Counted from the stretch's first letter, positions 43,983-52,448 are shown. The stretch is 64,000 nt of DNA from Thermoleophilia bacterium (GCA_041393415.1 JAWKKE010000006.1:74321-138320); one strand, 5' to 3'. Numbers and translations: made by a program. Notes: generated from the letters alone by a model not told the origin.

Positions 43983-44886
43983 GAACATCCATATCATCGC
44001 CCCGCCTGTGAAGGCGGCGATCGAGGCACGCGACGCCAAGGCGATTCAAGACATGGCCGTGCGCCAAGTCGAGGCCGGGGCCGGCGTGGTCGACCTCAAC
44101 ATCGGGCCGCAGAAGAAGCTCGGCCACGAGATCATGCCGTGGATCGTGCAGGCCGTGCAGGACGTCGTCGACGTGCCCCTGTCGCTCGACACCACGAACC
44201 TCGCCGCCATGCGCGCCGGACTCGAGGTCTGTAAACAACCGGCGATGCTCAACTCAGCGTCCGCCGACCCTGCGCGACTCGACAGCGTCATGCAACTCGC
44301 GGCCGAGTTCGACGCCCGAGTCATCGCGCTGACGATGGGCGTCGACGGCATTCCCACGACGGCCGACGGCCGCGCCGGCATCGCCATGGAGGCGCTGCTT
44401 CCCGCAGCCGAAGCAGCCGGCTTGGCCATGCCCGACGTCTTTCTCGACCCGCTCGTCCTCACCGTCACCTGCAATCAGGACGTAGCCGAGGCGGCCATCG
44501 ATGCCATCCGCATCTTCAAACAGCTGTCCGACCCTGCGCCGACGACGGTGGTCGGCCTCTCCAATATCTCCAACGGCTGCCCCGCCGAGATCCGCGGTCT
44601 CATCAACCGCACGTACCTTGTCATGCTCATGGCCGCCGGACTGGACGCGGCGATCGCCGACCCGCTGGACGCCAAACAGAACGAATTCATCCGTATCATC
44701 GAGCAGCGTGACGCCAGCACGCCCGTGGGCAAGCTCATCATCGCGCTCTACGACGCAACCGAGGCCATGGAAGATCTCGACGCGAATCTTGTGGATCTGG
44801 ACGACCCGGCCCAGGTCGACATCTTCAAGACCTACCGGATGCTGCGCAATCAGGTCATCTACGCCGACTCATATCTGCGCATCTAA
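43966..44886 (+). CDS. acsE: Methyltetrahydrofolate:corrinoid protein methyltransferase (AcsE)
   Basis: Moves the methyl group from methyl-THF to the corrinoid protein. The 306-residue TIM barrel is of the pterin-binding type: IGENIHIIAPPVKAAIEARD, GAGVVDLNIGPQKKLGHEIM, LSLDTTNLAAMRAGLEVC, and VGLSNISNGCPAEIRGLINR. GTG 43966 has AAGGAGG upstream; an earlier in-frame start exists without one. Last gene of the operon, followed by the G14/C14 hairpin. The methyl-branch genes (formyl-THF synthetase, folD, metF) are not in the window. Confidence 0.95.
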   Translation: MLIIGENIHIIAPPVKAAIEARDAKAIQDMAVRQVEAGAGVVDLNIGPQKKLGHEIMPWIVQAVQDVVDVPLSLDTTNLAAMRAGLEVCKQPAMLNSASADPARLDSVMQLAAEFDARVIALTMGVDGIPTTADGRAGIAMEALLPAAEAAGLAMPDVFLDPLVLTVTCNQDVAEAAIDAIRIFKQLSDPAPTTVVGLSNISNGCPAEIRGLINRTYLVMLMAAGLDAAIADPLDAKQNEFIRIIEQRDASTPVGKLIIALYDATEAMEDLDANLVDLDDPAQVDIFKTYRMLRNQVIYADSYLRI

Positions 44887-44900
44887 GGTGCGGAAGAGCG

Positions 44901-44944
44901 ACGGCGGGGGGGGGGGGGGCGCCCGCCCCCCCCCCCCCCGCCGT
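44901..44944 (+). terminator. Perfect 19-bp G14/C14 hairpin after acsE, possible terminator or assembly artefact
   Basis: Five bases plus 14 G (44906-44919), a six-base loop, then 14 C (44926-44939) plus the matching five bases. It begins 14 bases after the acsE stop, so termination is plausible; no T-run follows. A long homopolymer pair is also a classic misassembly or polymerase-stall signature. Confidence 0.55.
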
Positions 44945-44965
44945 TATCGCGTACGGGGTTGTGAC

Positions 44966-45148
44966 TCAGGCGGCGCCGGCGGCGTCAGAACCGTTGTCCT
45001 GTGCGGGCGGAGTGTAGCTCGTCCAAGGGTCGACATTGTCGCTCCCCCAACCGCAGCACCCACCGTTGCCCTTCATCATCTTCCATCCAAAGAACGCGCC
45101 GGCTCCAACGAGGGCAAGCAGTGAGAAGAGAACAGCGAGCTTCTTCAT
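44966..45148 (-). CDS. Small single-helix membrane protein (DLW-39-like)
   Basis: The 60-residue protein has an N-terminal membrane helix (KKLAVLFSLLALVGAGAFFG), a short Gly/Cys part (NGGCCGWGSDN) and an acidic Trp-containing tail with DPWTSYTPP. Length, MKKL start and D-W tail recall the DLW-39 family of tiny actinobacterial proteins, but I am not certain. GAGGAG precedes ATG 45146-45148 by eight bases, which strongly supports translation. Confidence 0.65.
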   Translation of the reverse strand: MKKLAVLFSLLALVGAGAFFGWKMMKGNGGCCGWGSDNVDPWTSYTPPAQDNGSDAAGAA

Positions 45149-45287
45149 GTGGGTTCCTCCTCGAGTTTGCTCACTGCATCTTACCTCACGACCGCGTGTC
45201 TCACCCGTTCACACTTGAGCTTTTTGCGATTCCGTTATTGACTCTCTGCTGCGGCGCCTTGCGCGCCCGAAGACCAAAGGAGGTTCG

Positions 45288-45746
45288 GTGGCACACGACG
45301 TTCAAGTGAAGGAGATCCCATCCCAGCTCGCACTCACCGTCCACGCGCATGCCTCAATGGCGACCGTCGCCGAGGCGCTGGGCGAAGCGTTTACGAGCAT
45401 CATGACGGCTGCCGAGGCAACCGGAGCGCGCTATGTCGCCCCGCCGTTTGCACTCTACCCCGCTGAGGTTACGGCAGAGTTCGAGGTTGTGGTGTGCATG
45501 CCGGTCATCGCCGGAAGCACGCCCTCCGGGGACGTCCAACTCGAGGAGATCCCCGGCGGCACGATGGCATCGACAACTCATCATGGCCCCTACTCGAGCC
45601 TTGGCGCGGCATACGGCGATCTGCAGGCGTGGATGGTCGCCAACGGCAAGAAGCCCAGCGGCCCGTGCCGCGAGGTCTATCTCAACGAGCCCGACAAAGT
45701 CTCCCCGGAAGAGATCCTCACCGAGATCGACTGGCCGTTCATCTAG
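45288..45746 (+). CDS. GyrI-like small-molecule-binding protein
   Basis: The 152-residue protein matches the GyrI/AraC-effector-binding fold: VKEIPSQLALTVHAHASMAT, GARYVAPPFALYPAE, EEIPGGTMASTTHHGPYSSL and the C-terminal PCREVYLNEPD with ITEIDWPF-like ending. It stands alone without an attached DNA-binding domain. AAAGGAGG before GTG 45288 predicts strong translation. Ligand unknown; such proteins bind hydrophobic or cationic drugs. Confidence 0.88.
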   Translation: MAHDVQVKEIPSQLALTVHAHASMATVAEALGEAFTSIMTAAEATGARYVAPPFALYPAEVTAEFEVVVCMPVIAGSTPSGDVQLEEIPGGTMASTTHHGPYSSLGAAYGDLQAWMVANGKKPSGPCREVYLNEPDKVSPEEILTEIDWPFI

Positions 45747-45832
45747 GCTGCCAGCGGGCAGAGCGCGGGTGACCGCCGCGCCTAGGATGCGGTACACTAC
45801 GGCCCTGCGACGCATCCCATAGCGCCGCACGC

Positions 45833-45925
45833 GGAGAAGTGGCCGAGTGGCTGAAGGCAACCGCCTGCTAAGCGGTTAAGGGGTGTCAAACTCCTTCCCG
45901 GGTTCGAATCCCGGCTTCTCCGCCA
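45833..45925 (+). tRNA. tRNA-Ser (anticodon GCU)
   Basis: Acceptor stem GGAGAAG/CTTCTCC, anticodon stem CCGCC/CGGTT-like around loop TGCTAAG (GCT), long variable arm, T-loop GGTTCGAATCC, CCA encoded at 45923-45925. Reads AGU/AGC codons. Confidence 0.95.
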
Positions 45926-45945
45926 GTTTTTGCCTCGCGCACCGG

Positions 45946-45974
45946 TTTCCGAAAGCCTGTCGCTCCGGTATACT
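45946..45974 (+). promoter_or_regulatory. Candidate promoter of tRNA-Arg
   Basis: TTTCCG (45946-45951), 17 bases, TATACT (45969-45974), 11 bases before the tRNA. The same TATACT hexamer precedes the tRNA-Ser genes at 52057 and 52357. Confidence 0.5.
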
Positions 45975-45985
45975 GCGAGGCCCAA

Positions 45986-46063
45986 GCGCCCGTAGCTCAG
46001 TTGGATTAGAGCGTCGGTCTACGGAACCGAAGGTCGCAGGTTCGAGTCCTGCCGGGCGCGCCA
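45986..46063 (+). tRNA. tRNA-Arg (anticodon ACG)
   Basis: Acceptor stem GCGCCCG/CGGGCGC, D-loop AGTTGGATTAGAGC, anticodon stem TCGGT/ACCGA around loop CTACGGA (ACG), T-loop GGTTCGAGTCC, encoded CCA. A34 is the expected substrate of the TadA encoded at 50162. Confidence 0.95.
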
Positions 46064-46113
46064 CCCTCCCAGGAGACCCACAGAGAGGTCGCAGAGACCC
46101 CTCAGGCCCCACT

Positions 46114-46137
46114 GATTGACTAACCCCGCAGTCAATC
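46114..46137 (+). promoter_or_regulatory. Small hairpin upstream of the DUF4956 gene
   Basis: GATTGACT, eight-base loop, AGTCAATC: an eight-bp perfect stem just before the GGGAGGG ribosome site and GTG 46149. It may end the tRNA-Arg transcript or act on translation of the next gene; no T-run. Confidence 0.3.
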
Positions 46138-46148
46138 GGGAGGGCACC

Positions 46149-46790
46149 GTGAATACGGCCATCATCTACCTGGCGAACCTCATCGCCATCGTCATCCTGG
46201 TCTTCGGACTCTACGTACCACGCCACCATCGCCGTGACCTGATGGTCGCCTACCTGGGCGTCAACATCGGCGTGCTCGCGGTCGCGAGCGTGCTCGCAGG
46301 CAGCACGATTGGGATGGGCCTCGGTCTCGGCCTCTTCGGCATCCTCTCGATCATCCGCCTGCGCTCGGACGAACTCGCCCAGCACGAAGTCGCCTACTAC
46401 TTCTCCGCACTCGGACTCGGCTTGCTGGGTGGTCTCGCGATCACGCCCGTGTGGCTCACTGCGAGCCTCATGGCGTTGATCGTCGGAGTGATGTTCGTCG
46501 GCGATCACCCTCGCCTCCTGTCGAGCTACCGGCGGCAGCTACTCGTTCTCGATCGCGCCTTCCTCGATGAGGCGGCCCTTCGTACCTACCTCGCGCAGCG
46601 CCTGGGCGCTACCATTCACGGCCTTACGGTGACGAAAGTCGACTTGGTCAACGACACAACCACCGTCGAGGTGCGCTTCGCACTGCGCGACCGCCCATCC
46701 GCGACCATGCTGCATCTCGCAAACGAGGCCAACGCCTTCCCCGAGGTGGGACTCGAGCGCAGCGCCGAGATCACAGGGGGCCGAGGATGA
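46149..46790 (+). CDS. DUF4956 family membrane protein
   Basis: The 213-residue protein has an N-terminal half of four to five helices (YLANLIAIVILVFGLYVP, LGVNIGVLAVASVLAGS, GLGLGLFGILSIIRLRSDE, VAYYFSALGLGLLGGLA) and a soluble C-terminal half ending in LANEANAFPEVGLERS. The IRLRSDE and EVAYYF segments are DUF4956 landmarks. GTG 46149 has GGGAGGG upstream. It overlaps the VTC gene by four bases; this pairing is common and suggests a polyphosphate or envelope role. Confidence 0.88.
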   Translation: MNTAIIYLANLIAIVILVFGLYVPRHHRRDLMVAYLGVNIGVLAVASVLAGSTIGMGLGLGLFGILSIIRLRSDELAQHEVAYYFSALGLGLLGGLAITPVWLTASLMALIVGVMFVGDHPRLLSSYRRQLLVLDRAFLDEAALRTYLAQRLGATIHGLTVTKVDLVNDTTTVEVRFALRDRPSATMLHLANEANAFPEVGLERSAEITGGRG

Positions 46791-47575
46791 TTGCCGCCAG
46801 TGATCCCTCACTAAGCCCTCGCCGTCTCGCTCCCATCGACCTCGACGAACTGGTCAGCCGGGCCGCTCTGCAGACACGCGTCGATCGCAAGTACGTCGTG
46901 ACGACGGCGGCCGCCGCCGCCCTCATCGAGCGACTGGCTCACGGCGCACGCGTCCTCGAGATCGACGGTCGGCGCGATTTCGCGTATGCCTCGCTGTACT
47001 ACGACACTCCCGCGCTGGACAGCTATCACCTGGCGGCTCGAGGCCGCCGCCGGCGCTGGAAGGTGCGGCGCCGCGACTACCTCGATACCGGCACATCATG
47101 GCTCGAGGTCAAGACACGGCACGCCGGGCAAACGGTCAAGCATCGCGTGCCCTGCTCCCAGCTGGGCAGCCTGACGGAGGACGATACGGCGTACGTCGAC
47201 GACATCCTGCGCAGCGAACTCGTCGACGACATCGACACTCAGACCCTGGCCCCAGCGCTACAAACACGCTACCGGCGGACGACCCTCTACCTGCCCGACA
47301 ACGACAGCCGCGTGACACTCGACACACATCTCGCGTTCACCGCCGCAGACCAATCACGAGCGCTTGCCGTTCCCAGCCGCGTGGTTATCGAGACGAAGAC
47401 CCCCGGCGCGCCTTGCGTCGCCGACCGCGAGCTCTGGTCCATGGGTCTGCGCCCAGTGCGCATCTCGAAGTACGGCACCGGGCTGGCCGCTTTGCGTCCA
47501 GATCTCCCCCACACCAAGTGGCGGCGCGTCATGCAGCGCGCTCTCAACCTCAAAGACACCAGGAGCGCAGCATGA
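46787..47575 (+). CDS. VTC-domain polyphosphate polymerase-like protein
   Basis: The 262-residue triphosphate-tunnel enzyme has DRKYVVTTAAAAALI, YASLYYDTPALDSYHLAARG, WKVRRRDYLDT, SWLEVKTRHAGQTVKHRVP, RVVIETKTPGAPCVADRELW and the conserved RISKYGTGLAALRP. The basic and acidic tunnel residues (R/K in RRRDY, E in LEVKT, E in VIETK) are present. It overlaps DUF4956 upstream (ATGA) and the lipoprotein gene downstream (ATGA). Likely makes polyphosphate or a related polymer at the membrane with DUF4956; inferred. Confidence 0.9.
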   Translation: MIAASDPSLSPRRLAPIDLDELVSRAALQTRVDRKYVVTTAAAAALIERLAHGARVLEIDGRRDFAYASLYYDTPALDSYHLAARGRRRRWKVRRRDYLDTGTSWLEVKTRHAGQTVKHRVPCSQLGSLTEDDTAYVDDILRSELVDDIDTQTLAPALQTRYRRTTLYLPDNDSRVTLDTHLAFTAADQSRALAVPSRVVIETKTPGAPCVADRELWSMGLRPVRISKYGTGLAALRPDLPHTKWRRVMQRALNLKDTRSAA

Positions 47576-49140
47576 AGAAGCTCACCTACTATCTGGCGGT
47601 GATCCTCGCCTTGGGACTCCTCCTCGCGGGTTGTGGATCGGACGCCTCCACAGCAACAGGCAGCGTAACGGCGTCGCAGGCGGACAGGCTCACGGACACG
47701 ATGACAACCGCCACCGAGACCGTCGCGGCCGCACTCTCAACGTACGCCAAGAGCCACGCCGATGCCGATGACGGCGACTACAACGAAAGCGATGTCATCG
47801 ATGTCGATCTCTCCTCAGCGACTTCACAGACCAACAACGGCGTCACCGTGGAGGGCACGACGATCACCATCAGCGCACCCGGCACGTACCGCCTCAGCGG
47901 CACCCTCGACGGCGGGCAAGTCCTGGTCGACAGCCCCGGTGAGGGCAAGGTGCGGCTGATCCTCGACGACGCGTCGATTACCTCATCGGACTCACCCGCG
48001 CTCGAGATCGCCGCGGCCGACGAGCTCGTGTTGGTGCTGGCCGCCGGTTCGAGCAACGTCCTCGCAGATGCAGCGGGCTACAGCACCTCGACAAGCGGCG
48101 ATGCGCCCGTCGCCGCCCTGTCGTCGATGGCCGATCTCACGATCGCCGGCGACGGGAGCCTCAGCGTCACAGGTAACGCCAACGACGGCATCGCCAGCAA
48201 GGACGGCTTGGTGATCCTCTCCGGCGACGTCAGCGTGACCGCCGTCGACGACGGCATTCGCGGCAAAGACTATCTGCGCATCGAGGGAGGAACCGTCACC
48301 GTCGATGCCGCCGACGACGCCCTCAAGTCGGACAATGAGGAGGATGCCAGCGTTGGCTACATCGCTTTCCTCGGTGGCGAAGTGACACTCAGCGCCGGAG
48401 ACGACGGAGCCCACGCCGAGGGCGGCTTAGTCATGGGCGACGCAACCGTAACGGTCCTTGAGTCGACAGAAGGCCTCGAGGCCACGGCCATGACGCTCGC
48501 CGGCGGCACGATAGACGTCACCGCGAGCGACGACGGCATCAATCTGGCCGGCGGTGACGGATCAGACGTCGGCGGGTTCCCCGGCGAGACGAGCGGCAAC
48601 TACAACCTCACGATCGCCGGTGGCACCATCACGGTCGACGCAGATGGCGACGGACTCGACGTCAACGGCGCCGTCACCATGACCGGCGGAACCGTGATTG
48701 TCAGCGGCCCTACATCTGACGGCAACGGCGCCCTCGATGCGGACGGCGGCGTCACCATAAGCGGCGGCATCCTCCTCGCCGCCGGCAGCGCCGGCATGGC
48801 CGTCGCGCCAACCAGCGACTCTGCTCAAGGTTGGGTCTCAGTAACCCTGGACACGCCCCTCGCAGCCGGCGAGGTTGTGCAGATCGTGAGCGGAGAGGAT
48901 GTCCTCGCCACCTATACGACGGCGAAGGTAACATCCTCCATCGTCTTCTCATCGGCGTCCATCGTGTCCGGTGAGAGCTACGACGTCTACGTCGGCGGAA
49001 GCGCGTCGAGCGACAGCCTCGCCGGTTACTCAGCCTCCGGAGATCTTTCCGGCGCAGACAAGATCGCGTCCGTGACCGCCGGCGAACACACCGCCGGTGG
49101 GCGCGGATCCGGCATGGGCGGCGGCGCGCCGGGGGCGTGA
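47572..49140 (+). CDS. Lipoprotein with DUF4353-type carbohydrate-binding beta repeats
   Basis: The 522-residue exported lipoprotein has the lipobox LLLAGCGSD (Cys at about residue 21), a Thr/Ala-rich linker, then repeated glycine/aspartate beta units: SADLTIAGDGSLSVTG-like, GNANDGIASKDGLVI, VTAVDDGIRGKDYLRIEGG, VDAADDALKSDNEEDAS, ASDDGINLAGGDGSDVGG. This is the carbohydrate-binding DUF4353 beta-helix seen next to VTC/CotH genes. A Gly-rich end (GGRGSGMGGGAPGA) is extra. Overlaps VTC by four bases, third gene of that operon; followed by a strong terminator. Confidence 0.88.
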   Translation: MKKLTYYLAVILALGLLLAGCGSDASTATGSVTASQADRLTDTMTTATETVAAALSTYAKSHADADDGDYNESDVIDVDLSSATSQTNNGVTVEGTTITISAPGTYRLSGTLDGGQVLVDSPGEGKVRLILDDASITSSDSPALEIAAADELVLVLAAGSSNVLADAAGYSTSTSGDAPVAALSSMADLTIAGDGSLSVTGNANDGIASKDGLVILSGDVSVTAVDDGIRGKDYLRIEGGTVTVDAADDALKSDNEEDASVGYIAFLGGEVTLSAGDDGAHAEGGLVMGDATVTVLESTEGLEATAMTLAGGTIDVTASDDGINLAGGDGSDVGGFPGETSGNYNLTIAGGTITVDADGDGLDVNGAVTMTGGTVIVSGPTSDGNGALDADGGVTISGGILLAAGSAGMAVAPTSDSAQGWVSVTLDTPLAAGEVVQIVSGEDVLATYTTAKVTSSIVFSSASIVSGESYDVYVGGSASSDSLAGYSASGDLSGADKIASVTAGEHTAGGRGSGMGGGAPGA

Positions 49141-49278
49141 CGCCGCCGGTTCTCGCCGACGGATACGGGACGGATCTCGGAGACGACGCTCGGCGGTCCT
49201 GTCGAGCACAAAGGCGCGTTCGGCGACGTGCAGACCCATGGTCGTCCGTCCCGTGCGCTCGCATGTGGAGCGCAGAGC

Positions 49279-49325
49279 AGTGAAGGGGGGCGCTCGTCAA
49301 TGTGCGACGAGCGCCCCCCTTCACT
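49279..49325. terminator. Bidirectional terminator hairpin, 20-bp perfect stem
   Basis: Arms 49279-49298 and 49306-49325 are exact reverse complements with a seven-base loop. It sits between convergent genes (lipoprotein ending 49140, YugP ending 49380), the expected place for a shared terminator. Confidence 0.75.
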
Positions 49326-49379
49326 CTTCAGACACCTTGCTCGCTCCTTGCTCGCCGCCAAGTGGCAGCGCCGGCCGCG

Positions 49380-50069
49380 CTAGTCGCGACCGCCCAGGAA
49401 CATGGAAAGGAAGAAGAGCAGCTGACCGATGGCCGCCAGTGCACCCGCGACGTACGTCATGGCCGCAGCGGTGAGCGTTTGACGAACCCCGGCGACTTCT
49501 CCCGCGTTGGTGACCAGCCCGAAATCCTGGAGTTGTGCAGCGGCGCGGCGGGAGGCATTGAACTCCACCGGCAGCGTCACCAGCTGGAACAAGACCACGA
49601 AGCCGTAGATGACGACTGCCGCCATGACGAGGCCCGCGAGGTTCAAGAAGAACCCCGCGATCAGCAGGATGAACCACGCTTGCGAGCCGAAGGCCGCTAC
49701 CGGCCAGATCGCGGCGCGCACGCTCATGGGGAAGTAACCGTGCGCGTGTTGCAGTGCGTGACCGACCTCGTGAGCGGCGACGGCCGTCGATGCCACCGAG
49801 CGGCCGGCATACACCTGCTCCGACAGAGCGACGGCGCGGGTCCGCGGATCGTAGTGATCGCTGAGAGCGCCCTGACGCGACATCTGCACCGGCACGTCGC
49901 GCAAGCCGTTGCGATCGAGAATCTCGCGCGCCACCTCGGCGCCGGTCTTGCCGGTCGCGATAGGCTTCTGGCTGTTGGCATTGAAGGTGGACCGCAGCCA
50001 AGCCTGAATCGCGAACCCGAAAATCATCGGGATGATGAAGTAGATGAGGTATGAGGTAAGGCTACCCAT
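49380..50069 (-). CDS. YugP-like membrane zinc metallopeptidase (PF04298)
   Basis: The 229-residue protein has an N-terminal helix (LTSYLIYFIIPMIFGFAIQA), the zinc motif AAHEVGHALQHAHGY and three to four further helices. The conserved DHYDPRTRAVALSEQVYAGR and VEFNASRRAAAQLQ segments are those of YugP. ATG 50067-50069 is chosen; a GAGGAGAG lies slightly far upstream. Its 5' end and that of tadA diverge across about 90 bases. Confidence 0.9.
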   Translation of the reverse strand: MGSLTSYLIYFIIPMIFGFAIQAWLRSTFNANSQKPIATGKTGAEVAREILDRNGLRDVPVQMSRQGALSDHYDPRTRAVALSEQVYAGRSVASTAVAAHEVGHALQHAHGYFPMSVRAAIWPVAAFGSQAWFILLIAGFFLNLAGLVMAAVVIYGFVVLFQLVTLPVEFNASRRAAAQLQDFGLVTNAGEVAGVRQTLTAAAMTYVAGALAAIGQLLFFLSMFLGGRD

Positions 50070-50161
50070 GGTGAAGCATCTCTCCTCGCGCTCTGGCGGG
50101 CGCGGTACGTGGTGGGTTGTATGTCGTAGTATACCCCAACGAGTATCCGACACCTGGACCC

Positions 50162-50626
50162 ATGTCTAACGCACATTTCCCGCGGCACGAGTACTTCATG
50201 CGTCTGGCTCTGCGCGAGGCGCAGCGTGCCGCCCAGCACGGCGATGTTCCTGTGGGCTGCGTCATCGTCCTCGACGGCGAGGTGATTGGCGCGGCCGGCA
50301 ACGAGCGCGAACTCCGTCAGAGCCCACTTGCGCACGCGGAGATCCTCGCCATCGAGCAGGCGGCGACGCGACTTCACACGTGGCGTCTGCTCAACACCGT
50401 GCTCTACGTCACCCTCGAGCCCTGCCCGATGTGTGCCGGCGCCATCGTCCAGGCGCGGATCCCCCACGTCGTCTACGGCGCCCGCGACGAAAAGGCTGGC
50501 GCCGCAGGCACGCTCTACAACATCTGCAACGACAGCCGCCTCAATCACTGCGCCGCCGTCACCGACGGTGTCCTCGCCGACGAGGCGGTCGCGCAGCTAC
50601 GCGAGTTCTTCCAGGCACGCCGATGA
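50162..50626 (+). CDS. tadA: tRNA adenosine(34) deaminase
   Basis: Converts A34 to inosine in tRNA-Arg(ACG), whose gene is 4 kb upstream. The 154-residue deaminase has HAEILAIEQAA (catalytic His/Glu), the PCPMCAGAIVQARIPHVVYG zinc site, and the C-terminal LREFFQARR. ATG 50162 was preferred to an upstream TTG/ATG extension absent from the family. It overlaps the dipeptidase gene by four bases (ATGA). Confidence 0.95.
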   Translation: MSNAHFPRHEYFMRLALREAQRAAQHGDVPVGCVIVLDGEVIGAAGNERELRQSPLAHAEILAIEQAATRLHTWRLLNTVLYVTLEPCPMCAGAIVQARIPHVVYGARDEKAGAAGTLYNICNDSRLNHCAAVTDGVLADEAVAQLREFFQARR

Positions 50627-51996
50627 CGCCGCCGTACACACTCCCTGAGGACGCGGAACTGCGCGCGCGCGTCGCCCGTCTCATGCCGCGCTTGGAGCGC
50701 GAGCTCGAGCGGCTGGTGCGCATTCCGTCCGTCGCCTTCCCGGGTTTCCCGACGGCGCCGCTGCGAGAGGCCGCAGAGGCCACCGCCGCGCTGCTGCGCG
50801 ACGCCGGGCTGCCACGTGTAGATCTCGTCGCCGTGCCCGGCTCGCCGCCCCTCGTGTACGGTGAACGGCCGCCGGCCGCCGGCGCCGCAACCGTGCTCCT
50901 CTACGCCCACTACGACGTCCAGCCCAGCGGCGACGAGAACGCCTGGACAGAGGCGCCGTTCGCGCCACTGCGCCGCGACAACCGTCTCTACGGTCGCGGC
51001 ACCGCCGACGACAAGTCCGGCATCATCCTCCATCTCGGCGCTCTTCTCGCCCTCGGCGACACGTGTCCGCTGGGAATCAAAGTGCTGATCGAGGGCGAGG
51101 AAGAGGTGGGCCTCGGCCATCTCGAGTCGTACGTCGTCACGCACCCCGAGCTTGTTACCGCGGACGCGATCATCGTCGCCGACGGCGGCAATCTCACGCT
51201 CGGCACGCCGACGCTGACCACATCGCTACGTGGCCTTACGGCCGTCGACGTCACCGTGAGAACCCTGGCCTCGCCGCTCCATAGCGGCACGTTCGGCGGC
51301 GCAGCGCCGGACGCGCTCATCGCGCTGACACGGATCATCGCCAGCCTGCACGACGACGAGGGCAACGTCGCCGTGGCCGGCCTGAACCGTATCGAGTACA
51401 CCGGCGCGCCGTACGAAGAGCCGCTATACCGCGCCCACACAGGCGTCCTAACGGATGTTGAGCTCATCGGCTCGGGGTCGATCGCGGAGCGTCTGTACGC
51501 ACGGCCGTCGATCAACGTGATCGGCATCGACGCGCCCCGCGTGGACGGCTCGCTCAACGCCCTAGTCCCCGAAGCGCGCGCCCGCATCAGCGTTCGCCTC
51601 GCACCGGGCCAGGATTCCGATGCCGCCTACGAGGCCGTCGTGCGCCACATCCGCACGGTTACGCCGTGGAGCGTCGCCGTGACCATCGCGCGCGCCGGCT
51701 CAGGGGAGGGCTTTCTGGCGCGCACCGACGGTCGCGCCTACCAGGCCGCTGAAACGGCGCTCTGCGCCGCCTTCGGTCGCGATGTCGTCCACGTCGGGCA
51801 GGGCGGCTCCATACCCCTTGTCGCCGCCCTACAGCGTCTCGTTCCAGCGGCGGAGATCATCCTCTGGGGCGCTGAGGAGCCGGAGTGCCGCATCCACGCT
51901 CCCGACGAGAGCGTCGACCTCGGCGAACTCGAACGCTGCACGTTGGCCGAGACGCTCCTCCTTGCCGCGCTGGCTGCACCGCCGGCCACAGGCTGA
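50623..51996 (+). CDS. M20 family dipeptidase/acetylase-type metallopeptidase
   Basis: The 457-residue zinc peptidase shows LLYAHYDVQPSGDENAW, YGRGTADDKSG, IEGEEEVGLGHLESYV, DIVADGGN-like, a dimerisation domain and the late GQGGSIPLVAALQ with EEPECRIHAPDESVDLGEL. This fits the PepV/CNDP-like dipeptidases. Start overlaps the tadA stop (ATGA), so they are one operon without obvious functional link. Confidence 0.9.
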   Translation: MTPPYTLPEDAELRARVARLMPRLERELERLVRIPSVAFPGFPTAPLREAAEATAALLRDAGLPRVDLVAVPGSPPLVYGERPPAAGAATVLLYAHYDVQPSGDENAWTEAPFAPLRRDNRLYGRGTADDKSGIILHLGALLALGDTCPLGIKVLIEGEEEVGLGHLESYVVTHPELVTADAIIVADGGNLTLGTPTLTTSLRGLTAVDVTVRTLASPLHSGTFGGAAPDALIALTRIIASLHDDEGNVAVAGLNRIEYTGAPYEEPLYRAHTGVLTDVELIGSGSIAERLYARPSINVIGIDAPRVDGSLNALVPEARARISVRLAPGQDSDAAYEAVVRHIRTVTPWSVAVTIARAGSGEGFLARTDGRAYQAAETALCAAFGRDVVHVGQGGSIPLVAALQRLVPAAEIILWGAEEPECRIHAPDESVDLGELERCTLAETLLLAALAAPPATG

Positions 51997-52056
51997 CCCG
52001 GCGGCTTCCCTGACGTATACTGACGTCCGTTCTGTTGCCTCGTCGCGGCAGGCGCT

Positions 52057-52150
52057 GGAGAGGTGTCCGAGTTGGCTTAAGGAGCGCGACTGGAAATCGC
52101 GTAGGCGGGGGTAACCTGTCTCGGGGGTTCGAATCCCCCCCTCTCCGCCA
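52057..52150 (+). tRNA. tRNA-Ser (anticodon GGA)
   Basis: Acceptor stem GGAGAGG/CCTCTCC, anticodon stem CGCGA/TCGCG around loop CTGGAAA (GGA), long variable arm, T-loop GGTTCGAATCC, encoded CCA. TATACT at 52016-52021 is a likely -10 box. Confidence 0.95.
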
Positions 52151-52288
52151 CCAAGTCAAGACACAGGACCACGGGCGACCTCACTCGAGGACTCCTTCCG
52201 GCGACGTCTACCACGTCCTTCGCGCCCGCGCTCAACCCCCGCCCTGACCGAAATCGCTTGACCGTGCGATCGGACGACGCGCGCTCGA

Positions 52289-52318
52289 TTGCCCGCCCTC
52301 GCGCCTCCCCGGTATACT
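52289..52318 (+). promoter_or_regulatory. Candidate promoter of tRNA-Ser(CGA)
   Basis: TTGCCC (52289-52294), 18 bases, TATACT (52313-52318), 38 bases upstream of the tRNA. Best-looking -35/-10 pair among the tRNA promoters here. Confidence 0.55.
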
Positions 52319-52356
52319 CCGGCAGTTGCCGCTTCCTCGGAAGCCGGTCATCTCGC

Positions 52357-52448
52357 GGAGAGGTGGCAGAGCGGTTGAATGCGGCGGTCTCGAAAACCGT
52401 TAGTCCGGTTTCCCGGGCTCGGGGGTTCGAATCCCCCCCTCTCCGCCA
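52357..52448 (+). tRNA. tRNA-Ser (anticodon CGA)
   Basis: Acceptor stem GGAGAGG/CCTCTCC, anticodon stem CGGT/ACCG around loop CTCGAAA (CGA), long variable arm, T-loop GGTTCGAATCC, encoded CCA. The opposite strand of its first 3' half is used by the ion-channel reading frame (ends 52400). Confidence 0.95.
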
